Numbered from the stretch's first letter, positions 8,824 to 17,436 are shown. The stretch: 64,000 nucleotides of DNA from Candidatus Bathyarchaeia archaeon (GCA_041447175.1 CP166960.1:507365-571364), one strand, 5' to 3'. Notes: generated by a model not told the origin, from the sequence alone. Translations and numbers: made by a program.

Positions 8824-9777
8824 TCAAGTTCTCTTTGAGGCGCTTATTGTATCTGGTCCCTCTGGAGCTGTGATTTCGGTTACTTTTTTCACTGCCGCAA
8901 TTGAAACTTCCAACATGTCGTCGCTGGGCTCCTTGGTTGTCAACAGTTGAAATGCCATTCCTGGCGCCGTGAGCACTCTGGAAACTGGGTTGTTGCGATG
9001 TTTGCCGCTAAGCCGTAGAAGCTCGTAGCTTATGCCTGCGATGACGGGGATGAGCAGGATGCGGTAGGCAATTCTCCACCCGTACCCGTAGTCAGGCATC
9101 AACGTGAACAGCACAATGCTTATGATGAGCACGATGAAGAGGAAGCTGGTTCCGCATCGGGGGTGCAGCCTGCTGTACTTGCGGACATGCTCTACCTCCA
9201 GTGGAACACCTGCCTCGTAAGCGTTAATCGCCTTATGCTCCGCCCCATGGTAACGGAGTACCCGTTTGAATTCGCCCCACTGGGCAATCGCCGCCAGGTA
9301 CGTCACAAACATGCCCAGCCGTATCAATGCCTCGGCGATGGTGAAGGCGATGCCTTCAAGGTGAAGCCACGTTGCCAAAAAGAACGGCAGCAAGAAAAAC
9401 ACCGCCATAATCCCCACTACTCCTACGCCAATTATCGCCAGCATTCCCCATCCGAAGGTTACGCTTTCGCCTTTGTCTTCGCCTTCTCCTTGGGTTTCTT
9501 CTTCCAAAGCGGTGTTGGCAGAAAACATGAGGCTTTTCATGCCCAGATAAAACGATTCAAACAGCGTGACTATGCCACGCAGAAACGGCAAACTCAAAAC
9601 CTTATACTTTTCCCCTAAGGGGTTGAGTTGCTCCACGGCGGTTACAATTTCCTTTTTGGGGTTACGCACACACATAACCATGCTGTTTTTGTCGCGCATC
9701 ATAACCCCTTCAATGAGGGCTTGTCCGCCGACTGCCAGTGACTGCTCTTTGCTTTTTTGAGTAGCCAATTTTTTCAT
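8824..9777 (-). CDS. DUF1385 membrane protein
   Basis: It carries the DUF1385 signatures VGGQALIEGVMMRDK near residue 17, FLRGIVTLFESFYLGMKSL, and YHGAEHKAINAYEAG followed by SRLHPRCGTSFLF. Four or five membrane helices are evident between residues 100 and 250. The conserved His and Cys residues (AEHK, HPRCGT) suggest metal binding or catalysis, but the family function is unknown. It is convergent with the CooC gene across 110 bases that contain a T-rich run near 8764-8780, which could end transcription from the left. Confidence 0.85.
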   Translation of the reverse strand: MKKLATQKSKEQSLAVGGQALIEGVMMRDKNSMVMCVRNPKKEIVTAVEQLNPLGEKYKVLSLPFLRGIVTLFESFYLGMKSLMFSANTALEEETQGEGEDKGESVTFGWGMLAIIGVGVVGIMAVFFLLPFFLATWLHLEGIAFTIAEALIRLGMFVTYLAAIAQWGEFKRVLRYHGAEHKAINAYEAGVPLEVEHVRKYSRLHPRCGTSFLFIVLIISIVLFTLMPDYGYGWRIAYRILLIPVIAGISYELLRLSGKHRNNPVSRVLTAPGMAFQLLTTKEPSDDMLEVSIAAVKKVTEITAPEGPDTISASKRT

Positions 9778-9866
9778 CCGCCTGAAGCTTAGAATACATA
9801 CTATACTGCGCTGGATGTTAAATGCCTACCGTTTTCAAAAGAAAAACCAGTTGACTCGAAGTTTTC

Positions 9867-11153
9867 TTACTGTATTGAAGCCGTTAAATGAGTGGAGAAC
9901 GCTTTCTCAACCTGAACCAACACTACTTTACCCAATAACTCGGCGTTGCTTTTTATGGTCACGGGTTTGTAGGCAAAGTTGCGCCCAATCCATGACCCCT
10001 CTACCTTGCCCCGCTCGTCAACCAGGATTTTGCCGCGCCAACCAACCCATCGCTGATTTCGCTCCAACGAGGCCTGCTTGGCAACCTTGGCTGCTTCTGT
10101 GCTTCGGCGTTTGATTTCGCTTTTCTCCACCGCCTCTGCTTGCATGTTCCACGCTGCAGTGTTGGGTCGGGCAAAAAACTTGGAAACATTTGTCACATCC
10201 GGCTGCACTTCCCGCAGAAGCATCAGCGTATTTTCGAATGCTGCTTGGGTTTCGCTTGGGAACCCACAAATCACGTCGGTGCTGACCGTGATTTCAGGAA
10301 ATGCCTCTCGGAAAGCCTGCACGGTTTGCTTGAACTCTGCTGCAGTGTGGAATCGTCGCATGCGCCGCAGAACCTGGTCGTCGCCGCTCTGCACGGGCAA
10401 ATGTACAAACTTGAAAACCTTCGGGTCCGCATACACCTCAAGGAGTTGGCTTAGAAACGGAGTGACCAAGTTAGGCGTCATCATGCCCACACGCACCCGA
10501 AAATCCCCCTTAACCGCGGTGACTGCCTTGAGCAGGGCGGCAAGGTTGGTGCCTCCTTCTCTGCCGTAGCATGCCGTGTCTTGCGAGGTTATCCAGAACT
10601 CTTTGGCTCCGGCGGCAAGGTCTGTTTTGACACGCTGGACAATTTCGGGGATGGGATAGCTTCGGAGGTGTCCGCGGGCGTGCACGACACAGCAGAACGC
10701 GCAGGAACCCAAGCACCCATAGTTCACGGGTACAATGCTTACGACTGGGTTTACCGGTGCTCGGGGAAGGTTTAACCGTGGCATGGCTGCCAAGGCGTCT
10801 TTGAGTTGAATTACTGTTTCTCCGCTTAGAACGCGCCTAACAACTTCCACAATGGTCTCGCCTGCTGCTGGGCCAACTACTCCATCAAAGCGGACTTCCC
10901 GAGATAGGCGTTCAAAGCTTACCAGCGGTAGGCAGCCTGCAACTATGACTTTTTTGTTTGTTGGGATGCGTTTAAGGGCGTCAATGATGCGGTTTTCGGT
11001 GGGGCCTTTTACGGCGCAGGTGTTGTAGATGATTAGGTCAGCGTTTGTTTCTGAGTCTGTTAGGGTGTATCCTGCGGTGGTTAGGCATCCGGTTAGGGTT
11101 TCGGTGTCGGCGGTGTTTGCGCTGCATCCGAAGCTTCGTAGGTGGATTTTCAT
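9867..11153 (-). CDS. archaeal tRNA t6A37 methylthiotransferase (CDKAL1/MtaB-like)
   Basis: The MiaB architecture is complete. An N-terminal cluster domain has Cys10, Cys46 and Cys74. The radical SAM motif is Cys147-x3-Cys151-x2-Cys154 (CLGSCAFC). A C-terminal TRAM domain covers about residues 365-425. The archaeal/eukaryotic branch adds a methylthio group to t6A at position 37 of ANN-decoding tRNAs. Segments LPVQSGDDQVLRRMRR and DVICGFPSET are family hallmarks. The length of 428 residues is normal. It is divergent from the small RHH gene. Confidence 0.9.
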   Translation of the reverse strand: MKIHLRSFGCSANTADTETLTGCLTTAGYTLTDSETNADLIIYNTCAVKGPTENRIIDALKRIPTNKKVIVAGCLPLVSFERLSREVRFDGVVGPAAGETIVEVVRRVLSGETVIQLKDALAAMPRLNLPRAPVNPVVSIVPVNYGCLGSCAFCCVVHARGHLRSYPIPEIVQRVKTDLAAGAKEFWITSQDTACYGREGGTNLAALLKAVTAVKGDFRVRVGMMTPNLVTPFLSQLLEVYADPKVFKFVHLPVQSGDDQVLRRMRRFHTAAEFKQTVQAFREAFPEITVSTDVICGFPSETQAAFENTLMLLREVQPDVTNVSKFFARPNTAAWNMQAEAVEKSEIKRRSTEAAKVAKQASLERNQRWVGWRGKILVDERGKVEGSWIGRNFAYKPVTIKSNAELLGKVVLVQVEKAFSTHLTASIQ

Positions 11154-11278
11154 GTTTTTCCTCTGCTGGTGGTTTTTAGAAATGTGGGTATTGGATAAAA
11201 ACGTGCAGGTTGGGGTTGTGTTGTTTATACATGAAGCTGCAACAATACTTCATGTTGCTTTATAAGCACTGTAACGAA

Positions 11279-11304
11279 CATGTTATGTACATATATGTAA
11301 CATG
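11279..11304. promoter_or_regulatory. palindrome in the promoter region of the RHH gene
   Basis: Perfect 7-bp arms CATGTTA (11279-11285) and TAACATG (11298-11304) flank a 12-base A+T-rich core about 56 bases before the RHH start, in a divergent intergenic region. The size and placing suit a ribbon-helix-helix repressor operator, so autoregulation by the next gene is inferred. Confidence 0.5.
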
Positions 11305-11359
11305 ACATATACGAGTATAGGCGAGAAAAGGCAGTGAGTAATCATCGAGGGAAATTCGT

Positions 11360-11515
11360 ATGAAACTAATCACCCTATATCTTCCTGAAACGTACATAAA
11401 AGCTTTGGACCAGTTGGTGGACGAATGCTTCTACCCCAATCGCGCCGAAGCTATCCGCGTAGCCATCCGAGACTTAATCAGCACTGAAGTTTGGAGGCGA
11501 AAAGGAGTTGACTAA
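11360..11515 (+). CDS. ribbon-helix-helix (CopG/NikR N-terminal type) regulator, 51 residues
   Basis: The protein starts KLITLYLPETYIKALDQLV and continues with PNRAEAIRVAIRDLI, the classic RHH pattern of a DNA-contacting strand, helix, Asn-Arg-Ala-Glu turn and second helix. It has no NikR metal-binding domain. A GAGGGAAA ribosome site precedes the ATG. Its stop overlaps the start of the next gene by 8 bases, so both are translated together. It probably controls its own transcript through the palindrome at 11279. Confidence 0.85.
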   Translation: MKLITLYLPETYIKALDQLVDECFYPNRAEAIRVAIRDLISTEVWRRKGVD

Positions 11516-11822
11516 GCACCTGCACGAAGAAGTCACCTCCAAACTCCACCTTCAACTAGAGGACGCTGACAAACTCCTCACCGAAGATGTGGATTTTTTG
11601 GACAGTGAAACGTTAAGCATCTGCCGCGTAAAACCCGCGCATGTCCACGCCAAACCCTCCGCGGTGGCAATTAAATCGCGCAAATCTCCCAAAACCTGCA
11701 TACCCAAAATCAAGATGGAAAAAACCATGACCAAACTCTACAACCTAGAAAACGAAGAGACCCCCGAGAAAACCCTTAACCTGCAATTAGATGTTGACCT
11801 CTACCAGATGGAAGACTACTAA
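11508..11822 (+). CDS. unrecognised basic protein coupled to the RHH gene
   Basis: TTG at 11508 overlaps the RHH stop. The 104-residue product has an acidic N-terminal part (LEDADKLLTEDVDFLD), a basic central region (KSRKSPKTCIPKIK) and an acidic end. No domain is recognised. Translation coupling with a DNA-binding RHH protein suggests a partner or accessory factor, but no function is claimed. Codon use is like that of its neighbours. Confidence 0.6.
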   Translation: MTKHLHEEVTSKLHLQLEDADKLLTEDVDFLDSETLSICRVKPAHVHAKPSAVAIKSRKSPKTCIPKIKMEKTMTKLYNLENEETPEKTLNLQLDVDLYQMEDY

Positions 11823-11847
11823 CCCCCTTTCATAGTCTCGACTAATT

Positions 11848-12606
11848 TTGGCTTTGGAAAAAGCTAAAACCTACCCGCAGCAACTTCTAACCATGAGCAC
11901 CTTTGTACTTGGAAGCATCCGCCAAGACCTCCAAGCCAGCGCCGACCCGAAAACCAATGCATCTTTGCAGCGGTTCTTCAAAGAAACTGTACTTAGCTAC
12001 GGCGTCAAAACCGCAACTGTAAAGCAAATTGCCAAGAAATACTGGCGTGAAATCAAAAACCTAAGCAAACCCGAAATTTTCTCGTTAGCTGAGGAGCTTT
12101 TTCGTTCAGGATACACTGAGGAAGCGGCTGTAGCTTGCGTTTGGCTGCCTAACCTTGTCTCGCAGTTTGAAGCCGATGATTTGGCGACATTTAGGTGCTG
12201 GATTGAGCAGTACGTCGATAACTGGGCCAAATGCGACACCTTCTGCAACCACACAGTCGGGGAATACCTTGAAAAATTTCCCCAGCAAGTTGGGGAACTG
12301 AAAAACTGGGCGAAATCTTCCAATCGTTGGTTGAAACGTGCCTCTGCGGTTTCGCTGATTGTTCCCGCCAAGCAGGGCAAGTTTTTGCAGCAGGCATTTG
12401 AGATAAGTGACTTGTTGCTGGCAGATGGAGATGATTTGGTGCAGAAGGGCTACGGCTGGCTGCTTAAGGAGGAAAGCCGCAAACACCCACAAGAGGTTTT
12501 CGACTATGTGGTACGCAACCGTGCTGTTATGCCCAGAACGGCTTTACGGTACGCCATTGAACTTATGCCCAAAGACCGTAAGGCCCAAGCTATGATGAAA
12601 AGCTGA
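11848..12606 (+). CDS. AlkD-like DNA alkylation repair protein
   Basis: The product is a helical HEAT-like repeat protein with family segments ADPKTNASLQRFFKE, YGVKTATVKQIAKKYW, EELFRSGYTEEAAVACVW and DNWAKCDTFCNHTVGEYL. The last matches the conserved WDxVD/C-H region of the AlkD/DNA alkylation repair family, which flips or removes alkylated bases. C-terminal segments (YGWLLKEESRKHPQEVFDYV) also fit. An in-frame ATG at 11893 is an alternative start. The length of about 250 is slightly over the family average. Confidence 0.85.
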   Translation: MALEKAKTYPQQLLTMSTFVLGSIRQDLQASADPKTNASLQRFFKETVLSYGVKTATVKQIAKKYWREIKNLSKPEIFSLAEELFRSGYTEEAAVACVWLPNLVSQFEADDLATFRCWIEQYVDNWAKCDTFCNHTVGEYLEKFPQQVGELKNWAKSSNRWLKRASAVSLIVPAKQGKFLQQAFEISDLLLADGDDLVQKGYGWLLKEESRKHPQEVFDYVVRNRAVMPRTALRYAIELMPKDRKAQAMMKS

Positions 12607-12680
12607 CGCATCGAGTTCTGTTTGAGGCTTAATTAACGTTATAAGGTGGTCTGGGTGCTTATAGCTACTGAGGTAGCCGT

Positions 12681-13289
12681 TTGAACGAAAAAACCCTAAA
12701 AGCCGCAGGTTACCACTGCCGCGCCTTCATCAGTCACGCCGCGGGGGTTCCCGTTGTTTTTCTGCATGGCTTCTCCTACACCAGCGAAGTTTGGCAACGA
12801 ATAACCGTAACTGACTTGCTATCTGAAAAAAAGGTGCCCTTTCTGGCTTTAGACATGCCATACGGGCAAAAAAGCGAATGCCACCCCAAAACCCATGACC
12901 CTGAAGCAAATGTTGCCCTAGCTAAAGCAGCAATCGAAGAAACCTTCGGCTCCCAAGTGCCCATTTTGGTGGGGGCAAGTTTGGGCGGCGGAATTGCTTT
13001 GGAGTATGCAGCGCGGTTTCCCGTAAAGGGGCTGCTTTTGGTGGCTCCAGCGCGGGCTTCAGAGGCAACGCTTTTGCAGTCGTATGAGCAATGGCAGTTT
13101 CCGGTGCGAATAATTTGGGGCTCTGAAGACCACATCATATCTGGCGAAGGAATGCGTAACCTAGCCCAAAGGTTGCCTAACGCGAAACTCGTAACTTACC
13201 TTGGTGCTGGGCACTCCGCTTACCTTGCTGAGCCTGAAAAGTTCAAGCGTGATCTGCTGGAGCTTTACGCGGCTGCCGAACTAACCTAA
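12681..13289 (+). CDS. alpha/beta hydrolase
   Basis: The fold is shown by VVFLHGFSYTSEVW (oxyanion His-Gly), the nucleophile elbow GASLGGGIALEYAA, a late acid-bearing strand IIWGSEDHII and the catalytic His in GAGHSAYLAEPEKF. At 202 residues it lacks a large lid domain, so small esters or thioesters are likely substrates; the exact one is unknown. It starts at a TTG with a weak upstream site. The neighbours do not form an obvious pathway with it. Confidence 0.85.
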   Translation: MNEKTLKAAGYHCRAFISHAAGVPVVFLHGFSYTSEVWQRITVTDLLSEKKVPFLALDMPYGQKSECHPKTHDPEANVALAKAAIEETFGSQVPILVGASLGGGIALEYAARFPVKGLLLVAPARASEATLLQSYEQWQFPVRIIWGSEDHIISGEGMRNLAQRLPNAKLVTYLGAGHSAYLAEPEKFKRDLLELYAAAELT

Positions 13290-13299
13290 ACGGGCAGCG

Positions 13300-13860
13300 T
13301 TAAGGCTTGCCCACTACCAGATAGTGATGTTTTCCCACATCTCTAACGCTTTGAACCGAAAAACCCGCTTTCTCCATCAGGTCTGAAGCTTTTTCTTCAC
13401 TGAAACGGATGCAGTCAGGTGGACCAAACTTCATTGGTGTTTTTTTCCAGTCCACATTGGCAAGGATGCCTGTGGGTTTGACCATTTTTCGGGCGTTCTC
13501 CAAAACCTTCAATGGGTCATGGAAGTCGTGGAGCGCCATGCTGTAGAAGACAATGTCGGCGCAGGCAGTGCAGAAAACTGTTTCTTCTGCTGGAGCTGCT
13601 TTGGCTCGGATATTGGTTAAGCCTTTTTCTTGGGATTGGGCTTTGAGTTTCTCAATTGCTTTAGCGTCGGCGTCAACCGCGTAGACTACCCCTTTTTCTC
13701 CTACCGTCTGGGCTGCCAAAAGCGTGAAAAACCCTGGACCACAGCCTATGTCCATAAAAACCATGTTTTCTTTTAACCCTATGTCTCTTAGGATTTGTTC
13801 AGGGTTGTACCATTCGCGCCTTGTTTTTTCGTCCAGAGCAAAGCCACCGTGACAAGCCAT
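13300..13860 (-). CDS. class I SAM-dependent methyltransferase
   Basis: Motif I VFMDIGCGPGFFTLLAA, motif II YAVDADAKAIEKL and motif IV DIVFYSMALHDFHDP are clear, and the C-terminal strand GKHHYLVVGKP closes the sheet. The family is UbiE/arsenite methyltransferase-like; the substrate is not known. The gene is followed on the same strand, upstream in transcription, by a small YciI-like protein 10 bases away, so they are probably cotranscribed. Confidence 0.85.
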   Translation of the reverse strand: MACHGGFALDEKTRREWYNPEQILRDIGLKENMVFMDIGCGPGFFTLLAAQTVGEKGVVYAVDADAKAIEKLKAQSQEKGLTNIRAKAAPAEETVFCTACADIVFYSMALHDFHDPLKVLENARKMVKPTGILANVDWKKTPMKFGPPDCIRFSEEKASDLMEKAGFSVQSVRDVGKHHYLVVGKP

Positions 13861-13870
13861 ACCTTTTCAC

Positions 13871-14173
13871 CTACTGCTGCTGTTGGAGAAGATTGCGGAT
13901 TCTTTGTTCGTGGTTTTCGCGGGTAGTCAACGGGTACACTTCGCGGTTCATGTAAAAGAACATGGGGTCTTCGCCCACGATTCGCGAGAGAGCCTCGTCA
14001 GATTCAGCATTCACGGTTAGCATGCTGCCCTGTTGCCCGATAAGATGATACACCACTTCCAGAGCCCCATGTTTTTTAAGTTCATCAAAATACTTGAACT
14101 GCAACGGAAGCAGCTTAGCCCATTTCTCTACTGGAACTTCGCGGTTAATTTTCTGAATTATTAAAAACTTCAT
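13871..14173 (-). CDS. small ferredoxin-fold protein (YciI/muconolactone isomerase-like)
   Basis: The 100-residue product (KFLIIQKINREVPVEKW, HGALEVVYHLIGQQGSMLTV, MFFYMNREVYPLTTRE) has the beta-alpha-beta pattern of the dimeric alpha-beta barrel superfamily. Functions range from catalysis to scaffolding, so none is claimed. It precedes the methyltransferase gene in the same transcript. Confidence 0.65.
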   Translation of the reverse strand: MKFLIIQKINREVPVEKWAKLLPLQFKYFDELKKHGALEVVYHLIGQQGSMLTVNAESDEALSRIVGEDPMFFYMNREVYPLTTRENHEQRIRNLLQQQQ

Positions 14174-14276
14174 GCCAATCCCTAATAGGAAACGGCGGCT
14201 CTGATGTTAAAACGTTTCTAAACCTGATGCAGAAAGTAAAAAGAAGGATCAAAGTTGGGGCTGAAACGGGTTGCGG

Positions 14277-14423
14277 TTACTTGCTTGCTTCTTCTCCGCG
14301 CTTCATCATTTCAGGCATCTTCCAATGCATCTTTGTCATGCCCTCTTTTATGACGTCCATGAGTTCCTCGTTGATTTCCACTTCAAGAGTGAGTTTCACT
14401 TTGCCTTTTTTCTCTTCAGTCAT
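14277..14423 (-). CDS. 48-residue hypothetical protein
   Basis: The frame reads MTEEKKGKVKLTLEVEINEE and ends MMKRGEEASK. It has an amphipathic strand and a Met-rich helix (EGMTKMHWKMPEMMKRG). Its start overlaps the end of the next upstream gene (14416) by 8 bases, strong evidence that it is translated. A GGAGGTGG site lies at 14430-14437, reading into the ATG. No family is recognised. Confidence 0.7.
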   Translation of the reverse strand: MTEEKKGKVKLTLEVEINEELMDVIKEGMTKMHWKMPEMMKRGEEASK

Positions 14424-14676
14424 TCAACCACCTCCCGTACGTTTTAGAGTATTCTGGAAGTACGTGAGTGAAAAAGTGGTGCGCTTGGTTGGCGTTTACG
14501 TCTAAGTCGATTTTTATTTTGTAGTGGAATTTGCCTAGCCGTTTGGTGTGGACTGCATAGTCGAGAATTAACCCTTTTTGTTTCCACTCATGTAGTAAGC
14601 TTCGCGACAAATAGAATGAGATGGCGGGCGGTGCCAAAGGTTCAAAAACCAACCCTACACGAAACAGTAACCCCAT
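14416..14676 (-). CDS. 86-residue hypothetical protein coupled to the 48-residue gene
   Basis: The product is hydrophobic at the N-terminus (LLFRVGLVFEPLAPPAISFY) and ends in ILDYAVHTKRLGKFHYKIKI and a short acidic tail. It overlaps the following small gene by 8 bases. The two look like a paired unit. No family is recognised; no membrane function is claimed from one weak hydrophobic stretch. Confidence 0.6.
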   Translation of the reverse strand: MGLLFRVGLVFEPLAPPAISFYLSRSLLHEWKQKGLILDYAVHTKRLGKFHYKIKIDLDVNANQAHHFFTHVLPEYSKTYGRWLND

Positions 14677-14818
14677 AAGACGTGGACCAATAACAAATGA
14701 GATGCGCTTAAGCCTCCCACAGTTAAAGGCTGTTTAAGTAAAACAGCACGTATTGGTTTTACTGGGCGATTTTCTTAAATGCTTGTGGCTGTCAATACCC
14801 ACCAACAAGGTGACCTCT

Positions 14819-15334
14819 TTGACGAACCTGACTGACCTGAACAAGCAAATTGCTAAGTGCAAAAAATGCAGCCTGTGGAAGAACGCAAAAAACGTGGTGC
14901 CCGGAAAAGGTCCATCTGACGCAAAAATTATGCTTGTCGGGCAAAACCCTGGGGCAGACGAAGACCAAGCAGGCGTGCCTTTCATTGGCAGAGCGGGAAA
15001 ATTCCTTGATAAAGTGCTGGCTGCAAATGGCATAGACCGGGGCAAACTTTTTGTAACTAACATAGTTAAGCATGTTACTCCAAATAACCGTAAGCCTTCA
15101 CCTGAAGAGATAGCCGCTTGTGTACCCCATTTGCTTGCCCAAATTGAGATAATTAACCCGCAGCTTGTGGTTTTAATGGGTGCCGTGGCGTGGCAGACAC
15201 CAAGAATTGCAGGCATCCAATACGTTGAGACTGTTCATCCTTCTGCGGCGATGCGCTTCACAAAAATGCGGGCGCGTTTCATGGCGGATTTTGAAGCTAT
15301 ATGGGACCTTATTCAAAAAAATTTTAAGCCATAA
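14819..15334 (+). CDS. family 4-like uracil-DNA glycosylase
   Basis: Motif A reads GQNPGADEDQAGVPFIGRAG and motif B VHPSAAMRF, as in family 4 UDGs that remove uracil from DNA. Of the four iron-sulfur cysteines, two are seen in CKKC and one in EEIAACVPHL. The third position, normally Cys in the VKCRPP segment, is His here (NIVKHVTPNNRKP). The motif A residue normally Glu is Gln. The TTG at 14819 gives the family-type N-terminus TNLTDLNKQIAKCKKC, with AAGGTGA 5-10 bases before it; the frame is open upstream to 14753. Confidence 0.85.
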   Translation: MTNLTDLNKQIAKCKKCSLWKNAKNVVPGKGPSDAKIMLVGQNPGADEDQAGVPFIGRAGKFLDKVLAANGIDRGKLFVTNIVKHVTPNNRKPSPEEIAACVPHLLAQIEIINPQLVVLMGAVAWQTPRIAGIQYVETVHPSAAMRFTKMRARFMADFEAIWDLIQKNFKP

Positions 15335-15374
15335 AAAAGAAACCCCTTACAATTTAAGGTTGTATCACTTGGGT

Positions 15375-16199
15375 ATGAGCGATATTGAAATTTATTACTT
15401 CTCGGGGACAGGAAATTCTTTGGTTATAGCGAGAAGTTTAGCGGAAACATTGGATGCAAAACTTACGCCGATTGTGCCCTTCCTGAAACATAATGAGGTG
15501 AAAACTGACGCGACAGTTGTTGGGCTGGTCTTTCCAATTTACGACTTTAAAGTACCCCCAATCGTTGACGCGTTTGTCCAAAAAATCTCCACACTTGATT
15601 CGAAGTATGTTTTTGCGGTTGTAACATCGGGTTTTTTGGCGCAAAAAGCTTTGAAAAAATTTGCTAAAACTCTGCTTTCATGTGGCGGCAAGCTTTCTTT
15701 TGGTTTTATTGTGCATATGCCAAATAATGGCGTAGTTACTGACCAAATGACCCCCAAGATACAAAAGGAAATCGAACAGCAATGGAACGCAAAACTCCAA
15801 AAAATAGCCGAATTGGTGAAGAGCCAGCAGCAGGGGCGAATCGAGGCAACTAACTTTTTTAGCGGCTTCATTTTCAACGGTTTGTTCATTAGAACTCTAC
15901 CTAAACTTTTAGGCTTAATGTCGCACGTTGCAGTGCATGGTTGGAGCTCGCTTGCTTTTGTGTCTGACGAAAACTGCAATGGCTGCGGCACCTGTACAAA
16001 GGTTTGCCCGATGGATAACATCACGTTAGTCGAGGGCAGACCTTCTTGGGGAAAAGACTGTGCGTTATGTTTTGCGTGTCTGCAGTGGTGCCCCAAACAG
16101 GCCATTCAAGCAGGAACCTTCACTGTAAACAAGAAACGATATCATCATCCTGATGTCAAAATCTCCGATATAATAAGCCAAAAGCAAGTCCCACCCTGA
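15375..16199 (+). CDS. EFR1-type flavodoxin-ferredoxin protein
   Basis: An N-terminal flavodoxin-like domain (YYFSGTGNSLVIARSLAE, VVGLVFPIYDFKVPPIV) is fused to a C-terminal pair of 4Fe-4S motifs, CNGCGTCTKVCPMDN and CALCFACLQWCPKQA. This matches the EFR1 family of archaea and anaerobic bacteria, which moves electrons between FMN and clusters. ATG 15375 follows a GGGT and starts the flavodoxin strand directly; the frame is open upstream but overlaps the UDG gene. It is 274 residues, normal for the family. Confidence 0.9.
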   Translation: MSDIEIYYFSGTGNSLVIARSLAETLDAKLTPIVPFLKHNEVKTDATVVGLVFPIYDFKVPPIVDAFVQKISTLDSKYVFAVVTSGFLAQKALKKFAKTLLSCGGKLSFGFIVHMPNNGVVTDQMTPKIQKEIEQQWNAKLQKIAELVKSQQQGRIEATNFFSGFIFNGLFIRTLPKLLGLMSHVAVHGWSSLAFVSDENCNGCGTCTKVCPMDNITLVEGRPSWGKDCALCFACLQWCPKQAIQAGTFTVNKKRYHHPDVKISDIISQKQVPP

Positions 16200-16575
16200 A
16201 TTTACCTGCTGCTCTGCAAGTTATCTTCGTGATTGTTGTTTCATGGCGAGCCAACTAGCTTTTTTATTTTGGCTCAAGAAAGATGTTTTCGGGTAGGCCC
16301 AAGCGGTGATGTTGTGAATGGCATTCCATTCTGCCCATCCTTGTATGTCTGCTATGTGGCCTGCCTGTCCCTTTTTGGCTCGGGCTTCGTAATTTATGGG
16401 TTTAAATCAAACCTGGAGCGCCTTTTCGTAAAATTCGAAGATGCATTTTTGAACTGTTTCTGTTGTTTTAGCTTTAGAAACTATATCGTTATGCGGCATA
16501 TTTTTGTTTTTTAGCTATGAATTTAAAATTCGCAAATGCTTCATTAAAAAAACATAACTCAGTGGTGTGCCTACC
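16200..16575. other. intergenic stretch without a convincing gene
   Basis: No supported gene is seen in 376 bases. An open frame at 16233-16514 is Cys/Phe-rich with no family pattern and is doubted. An A+T-rich block near 16515-16555, with TTTAAAATT, probably holds the promoter of the winged-helix gene at 16576. Confidence 0.5.
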
Positions 16576-16893
16576 ATGCGAAAATCTAAGCTTGAACTTT
16601 ACCAAGACGTAATTTGTGCTTTAGCTAAGAGGGCATTAACCCTTGACAGCTTAGCGTTTGAGTGTGGAACAAGCTGCGTTTTGCTACAGGACAAGCTGAC
16701 TTTTCTGTTGAATAACGACATTGTAAATATTGAAGTCAGCCACGATAACAATGTCTTCTACGTTTTAACCCACAGAGGCATGGCAGTTTACAGAACTCTG
16801 CGCACAGTTAAGCGCCTTGAAAAACTTAAAGCACCTAACGAAGACGATACAGTAAACTTTATTCCAACTTTTAAAAACCAAACAAATCTCTAA
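16576..16893 (+). CDS. winged-helix DNA-binding protein
   Basis: A 105-residue protein with the pattern RKSKLELYQDVICALAKRAL, CVLLQDKLTFLLNNDIVN and FYVLTHRGMAVYRTLR. This is the archaeal one-domain winged helix in which the wing ends in a Thr/Gly 'TxxG' turn (here THRG). Similar to the 50375 gene on the other strand. It probably dimerises on promoters; targets are unknown. Confidence 0.75.
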   Translation: MRKSKLELYQDVICALAKRALTLDSLAFECGTSCVLLQDKLTFLLNNDIVNIEVSHDNNVFYVLTHRGMAVYRTLRTVKRLEKLKAPNEDDTVNFIPTFKNQTNL

Positions 16894-16913
16894 TCGAAAG
16901 GAAACTCCTGCTC

Positions 16914-17345
16914 TTAAATGTCTGTGAGTTTTAGTTTATCCCCAAAAATCGGCGTTGTCATAAGGCATTGCTGCTCCGTTTTCACGTTCAAAGCCGCCAT
17001 CTTACGGTTACGCTGCATCTCCTGTGCATGCACCCAAGCTCGCGGAACCTTCACAACGCGGTAAACGTTGCGTCCCTTAGGAATCTCCCTAAGCTTAACC
17101 TCCAACACGCCCCGTTTAAGCATGAACAAAACATCATCCGCCAAACCCTGCTTGGAGGTTGAAGCTTTGGGCGCCTCAAATATGGGGCTTAGAATAAGCG
17201 TTTCACCAGAGGATTTGAAGTTGAAACCCTGAATTTTTTTGCCCTGTGCTTTCTCGACTTCTTGCAGCCAGTTTAACGGAGGCAACAAGAAGTAGCCTGA
17301 CTCTTTTCCGATGTTCTGGCGCAGTTTCCGAATTGTTCCGCTCAC
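16914..17345 (-). CDS. hypothetical protein with AbrB-like N-terminal pattern
   Basis: GTG at 17345 is chosen because GGGAGG lies 8-14 bases upstream. The frame extends to 17426 without family-like sequence. The N-terminal segment SGYFLLPPLNWLQEVEKAQG and SSGETLILSPIFE resembles the swapped-hairpin AbrB fold (strand-Pro-x-Trp-helix-strand). The remaining 70 residues (LREIPKGRNVYRVVKVP) may be a second beta domain. A DNA-binding role is inferred and weak. The gene is divergent from the radical SAM gene at 17437. Confidence 0.6.
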   Translation of the reverse strand: MSGTIRKLRQNIGKESGYFLLPPLNWLQEVEKAQGKKIQGFNFKSSGETLILSPIFEAPKASTSKQGLADDVLFMLKRGVLEVKLREIPKGRNVYRVVKVPRAWVHAQEMQRNRKMAALNVKTEQQCLMTTPIFGDKLKLTDI

Positions 17346-17436
17346 TAAACCAACCTCCCGTGTTAAGGCATGTGTTGAGGCATAAATATCTTGATGCAAG
17401 CAACCAAAACAGTTAAACAAACCCACCCATGTTGTT

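Noticed and set aside
16233-16514. 93-residue Cys/Phe-rich frame
   Set aside because: No ribosome site, no motif, and it sits in an A+T-rich gap.
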